Program-made: the position numbers and the translations under genes
Part shown: piece after piece, positions 55,240 through 64,000 of the stretch
Position numbering within the stretch: position 1 is the first letter of the stretch
Layout: each line of letters begins with the position of its first letter
Assembly: GCF_032854445.1 (NCBI RefSeq)
Contig: NC_088296.1
Coordinates: forward strand, 14,576,623-14,640,622
Direction of reading: 5' to 3'
Source: Liolophura sinensis
Lineage: Eukaryota; Mollusca; Polyplacophora; Chitonida; Chitonidae
Length of the DNA: 64,000 nucleotides
Notes under the pieces: generated by a model
Told to the model about the DNA's origin: nothing
What the model saw: the letters and a program-made list of their open reading frames with translations, nothing else
Database searches by the model: none

Positions 55240-57830
55240 TGAGAAGTTTCAAAAATCAAGGTGTAAATGTCCTATTGGTTATATGAAGAGTTTGACAAAT
55301 CGAAGTGTAAATATCCTCTTGGTTATATGTAAAGTTTGGGAAATTGAGATTTTACTACCCTCATGGCTATATGTAAAGTTTGACAAATACAAGTGTAAAT
55401 GTCCTTTTGATATATGTACAGTTTGACATTTCGAGATTTTACAACCCTCATGGTTAAATATAGTTTGACAAATCATGGTGTAAATGTCCTCTTGGTTATA
55501 TGTAAAGTCTGACAAATTAAGGTGTAAATGTCCTCTTGGTTAATATGTAAAGTTTGACAAATCGAGGTGTAATGCCTTCTTGGCTAAATATAAAGTTTGA
55601 CAAATTGATGTTTTACTACCCTCACGCTAATATGTAAATTTTGACAAATCGAGGTGTGAATTCCTTTGGGAAAGTTTGGGAAATCGAGATTTTACTACCC
55701 TCATGGCTATATGTAAAGTTTGACAAATACAAGTGTAAATGTCCTTTTGGTTATATGTAAAGTTTGACATTTCGAGATTTTACAACCCTCATGGTTAAAT
55801 ATAGTTTGACAAATCATGGCGTAAACGTCCTCTTGGTTATATGTAAAGTTTGACAAATCCAGGTGTAAATGTCCTCTAGGCTAATATGTAAAGTTTAAGA
55901 GATCGACGTGTAAATGTCCTCTTGGTTATATGTAAAGTTTTACAAATTGAGGTTTAACCACTCTCACGCTAATATGTAAATTTTAGCAAATCGAGGTGTG
56001 AATTTCTTTTGGTTTTATGTTAAGTTTGACAAATTGAGGGTTTACTGTCCTCAAGGTTATATATAAAGTTTGAAATATCGAGGTTTTACTACTTTCATGC
56101 TAATATGTAAAGTTTGACAAATAGAGGTGTAAATTCCTTTTGGTTTCATGTGAAGTTTTAGTACTCTCATGGTTATAAATACAGTTTGACAAATCGAGGT
56201 TTTACTCCTCTCATGGTTATATATAACGTTTGACAAATCGAGGCTTTACTACCCTCATGGTTATATAACGTTTGACAAATCGAAGTTTTTCTACCCTCAT
56301 GGTTATATGTAAAGTTTGACAAATCGAGGTTTTACTACCCTCATGGTTATATAAAGTTTGACAAATCGAAGTTTTACTACCTTCATTGTAATATATAAAG
56401 TTTGAAATATTGAGGTTTTACTACCCTCATGGTTATATAAATTTTGACAAATCGAAGTTTTACTACCCTCATGGTTATATATAACGTTTGACAAATCGAG
56501 GTTTTACTACCCTCATGGTTATATAACGTTTGACAAATTGAAGTTTTTCTACCCTCATGGTTATATGTAAAGTTTGACAAATCGAGGTTTTACTACCCTC
56601 ATGGTTATATAAAGTTTGACAAATCGAAGTTTTACTACCTTCATTGTAATATATAAAGTTTGACAAATCGAGGTTTTACTACCCTCATGGTTATATAAAG
56701 TTTGACAAATCGAAGTTTTACTACCTTCATTGTAATATATAAAGTTTGAAATATTGAGGTTTTACTACCCTCATGGTTATATATAAAGTTTGACAAATCG
56801 AGGTTTTACTACCTATATGGTTATATATAAAGTTTGACAAATCAAAGTTTTACTACCCTCATGGTTATATATAAAGTTTGACAAATCGAGGTTTTACTAC
56901 CTTTATGGTTATATATAAGTGTGAGAAATCGAGGTTTTACTACCTATATGGTTATATACAAAGTTTAACAAATCGAGGTTTTACTACCCTGATGGTCAGA
57001 TATAAAGTTTGACAAATCAAAGTTTTACTACCCTCATGGTTATATATAAAGTTTGACAAATCGAGGTTCCACTACCTTTATGGTTATATATAAGTGTGAG
57101 AAATCGAGGTTTTACTACCTATATGGTTATATACAAAGTTTAACAAATCGAGGTTTTACTACCCTGATGGTCAGATATAAAGTTTGACAAATCGAGGTTT
57201 TACTACCCTCAGGGTTATATATAAAGTTTGACAAATCGAGGTTTCACTGCCTTTATGGCTATATATAAAGTTTGAAATATCGATGTTTCACTACCCTCAT
57301 GGTTATATATAAAGTTTGACAAATCGAGGTTTCACTGCCTTTATGGCTATATATAAAGTTTGAAATATCGATGTTTCACTACCCTCATGGTTATATATAA
57401 AGTTTGACAAATCGAGGTTTTACTGCTCTCATGGTTATATATAAAGTTTGACAAATCGAGATTTTACAACCCTCATAGTTATATATAAAGTTTGACAATT
57501 CGAAGTTTTACTCCCCTTATGGTTATATATAAAGTTTGACAAATCGAGGTTTTACTATCCTCATGGTTATATATAAAGTTTGACAAATCGAGGTTTTACT
57601 ACCCTCATAGTTATATATAAAGTTTGACAAATCGATGTTTTACTACCCTTATGGTTATATATAAAGTCTGACAAATCGAGGTTTTACTACCCTTATGTTC
57701 AGATGTAAAGTTTGACAAATCGAGGTTTTACTCCCCTTATTGTTATATATAAAGTCCTCTCCAACCGTATGTGGGAAGGCCTCCAGCAGCCTGCGGATGG
57801 TCGTGGTTATATGTAAAGTTTAACAATAAT
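55240..57830. repeat. ~43-bp satellite array, about 55-60 monomers, with higher-order structure
   Basis: The monomer is approximately 'aaagtttgacaaatcgaggt' + 'tttactaccctcatggttat' + 'atat'. Two main types occur: one with 'gtgtaaatgtcctcttggtt', common before about 55960, and one with 'ttttactaccctcatggtta', dominant after about 56030. Multimer blocks recur: about 340 bp (55335/55675), 258 bp (56269/56527), 174 bp (56917/57091) and 87 bp (57241/57328), each near a multiple of 43. Minus-strand frames of 60-80 codons inside it are by-products of the repeat. Confidence 0.96.
57757..57807 (+). mobile_element. Internal SINE fragment inside the satellite
   Basis: 'cctctccaaccgtatgtggg' followed by 'gcctgcggatggtcgtgg' matches the middle of the SINE core. 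Both ends are missing and satellite sequence resumes directly ('ttatatgtaaagttt'). It is a scar of an insertion or a template switch near the array edge. Confidence 0.85.
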
Positions 57831-58674
57831 CATCATGGGAGGTATATAATGTAGCCAGAAAAAATACGTGAGGGAAGCTGCAAATCTCATTGTAACTTTC
57901 TTTAGAAGGACGATGTTCTTTATTATGATGAATTTAAGTAATCAAGTGATACGTCAAATTAAACATTTAAAAAAGAGCTAATGTGGCATTTACGGACACC
58001 GTGTGATCACCCCATGTACAACGAAAATCCATTTTAAAGAAGTTAAAAGCCGGATGAACTTGGTGCATGTTATAAACACTGTACTTTAGTGGTGGTTTAT
58101 TCAGGTAAATGTAACTAAATAAAACTAAATATATCCTGGGACAAATGTCAAGTTTGACAAACCGAGGTGTAGGTGACTTCGTGGTTTTTTGTCAGTTTAA
58201 AGAATAACCCATGTGGTAGGTTAATATATTAAATGATACAGATATGAAAAAAACTAAATAAGGGAAGTAGGATTCCCCCCCCCCCCCCCCCACCGCAGCG
58301 TCCCTTTGAAGCATGGTTTGCTTTATTATGATGAACTTAGCACCTGAGCTAAACGATACATCAAAAAATTAAAGCTAAAAATGCATTCACCAACATGGCA
58401 CCGCGAGACCACCAATAGTTCAAAGGCCTTCTGAAGTTTAAATGATTTCAAAAGAAAAAAGTCTGAAGTGAACGATTAGTTTTAGGTTTAAGCCACTAAG
58501 TCTATGTATTTGCTTATTCATTGTGCAGTTGTCTGTCGCAATCTGTCGCTGTTTGAAGTTAAACGTACTTAGAAGTTCCAATACACAATAAACATATCAT
58601 TAAAACAAGAGGGAAAAAAGATAACAAAAATAGTTAAGTGAGAATATAATTTAAAAAAATTAAAGCGTATGGAA
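57831..58674. other. No gene seen; isolated satellite monomer
   Basis: A single worn monomer ('agtttgacaaaccgaggtgt') lies at about 58151. A run of 17 C is at 58275-58291. No coding feature is recognised. Confidence 0.55.
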
Positions 58675-58945
58675 TGATACCAGAGCAGCAACGGCAATGG
58701 TAGCTGGGAAATGGACATACGTACCCTGTGAAATCCGACGTCTTATCATTTTTCCATTATCGTTTTTCCTCATGCAGCAAGGCTTTTGTTTCTAACAGTT
58801 TATGAAAATGCTTAAAAAGTAGCAAATTACACACCTTCTAGATTAAGCAGTATTGAGTATATAATGCGGCGATGCTAATTTACAATTTTAATATTAGACG
58901 TCACTGGTCTAGAATTTCTCAAAACACTGTGTTGTTCCCACATAT
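58675..58945 (+). mobile_element. Dispersed repeat, palindrome-free copy
   Basis: Landmarks shared with 24455-24995 and 40020-41100 occur in order: 'accagagcagcaacggc', 'tagcaaattacacac', and 'gacgtcactggtctagaatt' followed by 'tctcaaaacactgtg'. The palindromic element is absent between the second and third landmarks. Similarity is moderate. Confidence 0.6.
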
Positions 58946-60149
58946 TACATACAGTAACATTAAAGCAATACAAAAGGTTATTCCTCAGAGATGCTTAGTC
59001 CACCACAAGAATCATGGTTTACGCTGGATTACAATATAAAAAATCACTTTACTTTTATCTATGAAAGGATTGCATTTGTTATGAGGAGTTTGACAACCCG
59101 TCTAAGTAACATATCCAACAGGTGAAACCTATATAGTTTGACAGTTATTGATATGACAACCTATAGCACCCGAAAAAACAACGATAATTCTCCACTCAAC
59201 TCAACTCATAAGTGTAATCTAGCGGAAGTAGCTGCTAATCTCCTGTAGAAAAAAAGAGAACAGTGGAAATTGATTTGCGTTCTTTGTGACTAAAACATGT
59301 GTGGAAATACAAGACCCACTGGGTGTAATTGTAGACAAAATTGTTATAAAAACACTAAAGCATTGAAAAAATTGAAAGAAAACTTCTAAATTTTTTAATA
59401 ATCAGATGATATATAATGTCTACATATTTTAATAAAAACAGTGTATAAAAACCGAAAAATATTTAGGTTGATATGTAAACTTATAAATGCCTAAATGCCT
59501 TTTAAGGCTTAAGGAGAAGATATTTTCAGGAAAGCGTTGCATTGTTTTCAATGTTTTTATCACCATTTTACTAACTATATCATATAATCGTTACGTCTGG
59601 CAAATAAATGTTTCAAAGTGTTTATATGATTTTACAACAAAAGATTTGCAAATAAGAACATTTCTATACCTAAAATGCAGAGCTGTGGGCTAGTGCGGAA
59701 TTGGGGTAAAGACTCGTGTCCTAAGGATCCAGCTATTAACCTGTTGTGCTTCTTTTCAAGGGCTAATGTCAAACATTCAAACTGGCCAGAGGTTGCATGT
59801 CCAGAACAGTATATCTTTACGTGTGATTATTTACCAACTTTCGCACTGTTGTCGTTGCTCTCGTTTAGCTCGCGTCTCTCCCATTTCAATGACACAGTAC
59901 ATTAAGTTTAGAATATTGCACTAAAACGCAATATTCTCGTTATTGCTTGTATGCACACGGTAACATGACTCGGATAAAGTACAGTAATCAAAGAGGTCAA
60001 CATCCCGGTCATGCATTTGAAAAACTGCCATTATATTAATATAATTAGAATATATATAATATGTGTATTGGGATGTACTTTTGGTTGTCAAGATGTGGAA
60101 AAGTTCTTGATTTTCCTGCAGATCAAAATATAGAAGACTACATCATGAA
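58946..60149. other. No gene seen
   Basis: AT-rich DNA. Frames at 59487-59693 and 59675-59905 lack recognisable domains. Confidence 0.5.
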
Positions 60150-60345
60150 AGGCAAAACCAGAGCAGTGACGACAGTGTGATAGACGTACAGCATAGAGAG
60201 TAGAACCAGAGCAGTGATGACATTGTGACAGATGCACAGCATAGAGAGTAAAACCGGAGCAGTGATGACAGTGTGACAGACGTACGGCATAGAGAGTAAA
60301 ACCAGAGCAGTAACGACAATGTGATAGTTGGCAAATGGCCATATA
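60150..60345. repeat. 48-bp minisatellite, 4 units
   Basis: 'gagcagtgatgaca' begins at 60161, 60209, 60257 and 60305, a strict 48-bp period, with 'gcatagagagtaaaacc' between. The unit is the same motif that opens the dispersed repeat at 24455 and 40020. The 16-codon period explains the repetitive minus-strand frame. Confidence 0.93.
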
Positions 60346-62709
60346 ACGAGTGAAATCCGGTATTTTGTCAGATAACAAATTTCAAACTTTCTTCGCGTTG
60401 TGGAAGTAGTTTTGATTGTACTGTCCAGCTGTTGACATTATATATTTATTTCGTCTGTGTTTTACACGGCATTGAAGAATATTCTGTGGATACGTTTGGT
60501 GGTTTCATTATCAACGTTGTTTTAGATTTTGTTGGTCTGACTGGGTCGATTTGCGATAAAACAACAAAAAAAATCAGTGTTAAGCATTAGTGCCCCTAAT
60601 GTTGGGGCTATTTGTTCCTGACATAAAAAGTAGCGAATAAAACACAGCACATAATTATAAACCAGATGGGTTTAGCACAGTTTCTCTATTGTATTTCCCT
60701 GTTCATGAAGGCTTCTACTTACAGGTGTAGTTAAAATTTAACGTTCTGCATCAATTGCATACTTTGCATTTCTGAAGATGTGCGATTTCGTACTTATCGT
60801 GGCAGACATGCTTGTTGAACATGATATATCAAGGGGTAATCAGTCGAATAAAGACGACTGCCATTAATTGATGCGGTCGTAAAATGCAAGCTACCGTAGA
60901 GCTTTAATTCTGTCTAACCATACACATACACAAATAGAATAAATAACTAGAGGGCATTTTATAAGCTGTAAAAGAAAACATATATCCTTTTTAGATTATT
61001 ATGAAGTGGAAAGTAAGCAATAAATGCACCCAAGCGCTCCAGCTTTAAGATCCCTAATCGCTGTTGAAATTTATTTAAAAGTCTGGTGACAAAAATTCGA
61101 TAAAGATCTGTATTTTGATTTACGGTAATGCAAAAGTATATGTAAATGATATTAGACACACTGAACTAACTTTTGCCTGGCCTATGGCATCAATGTTTTC
61201 GCTGTATGTCTCTGCTTTCTGATCCAAACAACAACGCTGACAATCGACGTGTCTTTAGTTTACGTACCTTCCCAGTGCACTTACACTCTATCTGCCGTAA
61301 GCTATATACACACTAAGTGCGACTGGCAGGACAAACCCACAAATTTGCGGTCGCGCGATTGTGTCCCGATTTGGCTTTCACCTCGTTAAAAAGATAACCA
61401 CAGAAGTGTAAAAATGGTATATCTACTCATTAAACTGCTTTGCTAAATACGCTAAATACGAGTAAATCGCGACCATTGTGGAAACATTTGAGCTCTGAAT
61501 GGGAACAGTACTGTATTCGTTTTCTCCAGACAATCCAATTTTGATCACCGTCTTGTAAGTGAAAAAGTTTTAGTGTTGAGCGTAAACAAATTTGTTAAAA
61601 TTAATGAAAAAATATATATATACAAATTCAACCTTGGACAAAGTTTTTGTCCTGTTTTGTGAAGTTACATGAACCTACCCCATATGGAATGTACTGTTAT
61701 GTATCGTGTCAAAATCATAATACGTAAATAGCCAGCATACGTCTGTTCGCAATCTGAGCAGATGGCTTTCTTTCCAGTCACTTAAGCAAACGAGCATGTT
61801 AGTTTTTAAGCATAGCAAACAAATGTAAACAGTTGAAAACCAGCAGTTGACTGCTGACAACGAGTCTACAGAATTCAACCTTTACTCAACAACAATAAGA
61901 CAGATGAACCCACAATCCAGCACCCATGGGGGCAACGCATGGTTGCACAGCGTTGTGTGCATTCGCACCGGTTCGTTAGGCGTTCGTTATTCTGACAAAT
62001 ACAGTTATTTATTTCCCTGTAATGAGCGTATGACTAGGTGGTGGGATATTTAGCTGCTGCACCGAGAGAATAGAGAGGAATTTCCTATACAGGCCTTTTT
62101 TCTAGCACACAGTCAGTTTTTACTCCCACGTGTATAGTTTTAAAGTTTGACCTTTATGCAAATATATGTTAATTATTTTCCTTCCTCTTTTGTTTTAAAC
62201 TCAAAGTAATTTAATTAACAGTTGCACCAATAACCTTTCCTTGTCTCCAATGATCGACTTATGTTTGTCAGGCCACCCATGAATACGTGAAACAAGCCAG
62301 CGATTGCTATTTTGTCTACGTGCACAAGTTCTCGAACATCTCCTTTTCTAGACTGTCACATACATGTACACCTGAATCTATACGTACACATACACGGATA
62401 TATGTATATACGGGCCTATTCACAGATGAGAATAGCTGTCCGAGAAGTCATATAAAGAAGAAAACAAAAGAATACAAATAACTGACCATATCTAGCAAGA
62501 AAAGCACTGGAGCATGGCAGCTTGTGCCTTTACATTTTAACTGCAAACTGTTTTTTTTTTCAGAAGATTTAAAAGTCGTAAAATGGCAACAGGCACTCAC
62601 TAAACACTGCATATAAGTGCCAAAGCTCAGGCCGGAAAGCTCGATTCGAATCTGAGTCTTTGAACCAGATAGGCTAAGCATTGGTGTGACGTCGGGCATA
62701 GTAGAACGA
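60346..62709. other. No gene seen
   Basis: A worn SINE-like 3' end may lie at 60445-60500. No coding exon or RNA gene is recognised. Confidence 0.45.
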
Positions 62710-62754
62710 CCCTAGCACTGGTACTGGTCTTCATGTTGTCAGTGCACGGTATTA

Positions 62755-63039
62755 TGTGACAGTATAAAGTACGCAGTGTTATGTGGCTGTATATATATAC
62801 ACAGTATTGTGTGATAGTATATGTGTATACAGTATCAAGCAACGATAAATATGTATACAATATCATGTCACAGTATACGTGTATACAGTACCGTGTGACA
62901 ATGTGTGTGTGAATGCAGTATTAGGTAACATGATATGTCTATACGATATCGTGTTACAATGTATGTGTACACCGTACTAGGTGACAATATGTGTGTATAC
63001 ATTATCGTGACAATATATGTTTATACAATATCACGTGAT

Positions 63040-63126
<87 letters not shown>

Positions 63127-63672
63127 GTGTGTGTGTTTACAGTATTATGTGGCGGTTTATTTGTATGCAGTATTATGTAACGGCATATGTGCATAAATTA
63201 TCATGTAACGGTATATACGTGTATACAGTAGTATTTGACAGCATATGTATAGTATTATCTGAAGGTAAATGTGTGTACAATGTCATAATACAGTTTATGG
63301 TATACAGTATTGTGTGACAATATATGTTTATACAGTATGACGTGACTGCATGTGTGTTTACAGTATCGTGTTGCAATATGTGTGTTTAGGTGTATACAGT
63401 ATTATATGACAATATATATTTATACAGTACAAGGTAAATGTGTATACAGTATTATGTTACCATATATGTGTATAGAGTATTCTGTGACGGTAAATGTGTA
63501 TACAGTATCATGTGACAATATATGCGTGTACAGTATCGTGTGACCGTATATGCATATACAGTGTTATGTGACGGTAAGTATGTATACAGTACTATGTGAA
63601 ATGTAAATGTGTATACAGTGCCATGTAACAGTATATGTGTATACAGTATCATGTGACAGTATATGTGACATG
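62755..63672. repeat. ~28-bp degenerate tandem array
   Basis: Units of 'tacagtatcatgtgacaata' + 'tatgtgta' recur for about 0.9 kb with many substitutions. Spacings measured near 63500-63650 are 28 bp. Open frames on both strands across it are repeat by-products. Confidence 0.9.
63047..63136. repeat. (GT)n expansion inside the 28-bp array
   Basis: About 90 bp of GT with one GC interruption near the right end, probably seeded by a TGTGTG stretch of the 28-bp unit. Confidence 0.95.
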
Positions 63673-64000
63673 CACATGCACAAATCGTATTGATACAAGA
63701 CTACACAAACAAATTCATGAGCGCCTTTGATAGCTTATTGCCCTCAAGGCCGGGGGAAGAAGGGCGAAGGAGTTACAAATCCACAAGTTCACAGTGTAAC
63801 CTTATATGGTTAAAAGGGTCAATATTCTCATACCGGAAGAAGCCTAGTAAAACTCAGTGGCCAGGCAGCACCATGTGGCTCTATTTACATCCCAACACCG
63901 AAAACGTGAACTTGTGGACTCGGTGTTCAATGCCGGGATTTACTCCACCCCTGGTGTTCATCGTGGTCAGATTCCTTACCTGGTATTCATCGTGATCAGA
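63673..64000. other. Unassigned; start of a 29-bp repeat at the window edge
   Basis: 'ctggtgttcatcgtggtcag' at 63951 and 'ctggtattcatcgtgatcag' at 63980 form two 29-bp units cut by the window end. The 101-codon plus frame at 63690-63995 runs through them and shows no recognised domain. Confidence 0.5.

Noticed and set aside
55240-57750. Regular array resembling a CRISPR locus
   Set aside because: Monomers are directly adjacent with no unique spacers, and the DNA is eukaryotic. It is a satellite.
62935-63317. Cys-Val repeat frames
   Set aside because: They come from the (GT)n tract within a degenerate tandem array.
63690-63995. 101-codon plus frame near the right edge
   Set aside because: It has no recognisable domain and ends in a 29-bp tandem repeat. 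It could be part of something beyond the window but cannot be supported here.

Overview
The window is AT-rich animal nuclear DNA, sparse in genes and dense in repeats. It carries many copies of a head-core-tail tRNA-derived SINE: a tRNA-like head with box A and box B, a core ending near a 'cttgagtacggcgtaaaac' block, and an (AAAT)n tail. It also has long microsatellites, diverged minisatellites and palindromic TA-flanked elements. The SINE type and overall texture suggest a lophotrochozoan, most likely a mollusc. That assignment is inference, and I do not name a species.

Layout. 1-12.87 kb: no convincing gene, with three minisatellites (60-bp, 97-bp and 79-bp units), a (GT)n tract and one SINE fragment. 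12.87-28.34 kb and 28.54-44.38 kb: two near-identical copies of a ~15.5-15.8 kb segment, separated by exactly 200 N. Each copy holds one long minus-strand reading frame (19.4-22.5 kb and 34.8-38.0 kb). 44.4-55.2 kb: unique sequence with a palindromic element, a separate hairpin, full-length SINEs with clear target-site duplications, and a three-unit 142-bp repeat built on the SINE 3' end. 55.2-57.8 kb: a large ~43-bp satellite array with higher-order repeats. 57.8-64 kb: a dispersed-repeat copy, a 48-bp minisatellite, and a ~28-bp array interrupted by (GT)n.

The only protein-coding gene I can support encodes a ~1,043-residue, highly charged, Ser/Arg-rich protein with no enzyme domain I recognise. 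It has a repeated basophilic-kinase or 14-3-3-like motif (R-x-x-S-[MV]) and a conserved-looking helical C-terminus. Its stop codon overlaps a good 5' splice-site sequence, so the frame may be one large exon of a longer gene.

The main structural point is that the apparent tandem gene duplication is a perfect suffix-prefix (dovetail) overlap of two contigs across an N gap. It is therefore most simply read as the two haplotypes of one locus left unmerged in the assembly, not two genes. The first copy's frame is broken by three single-base homopolymer insertions close to its start. I found no operon-like or defence-like system. The most interesting biology is the ~0.8 kb palindromic element family, caught as complete, half-deleted and possibly empty-site states.
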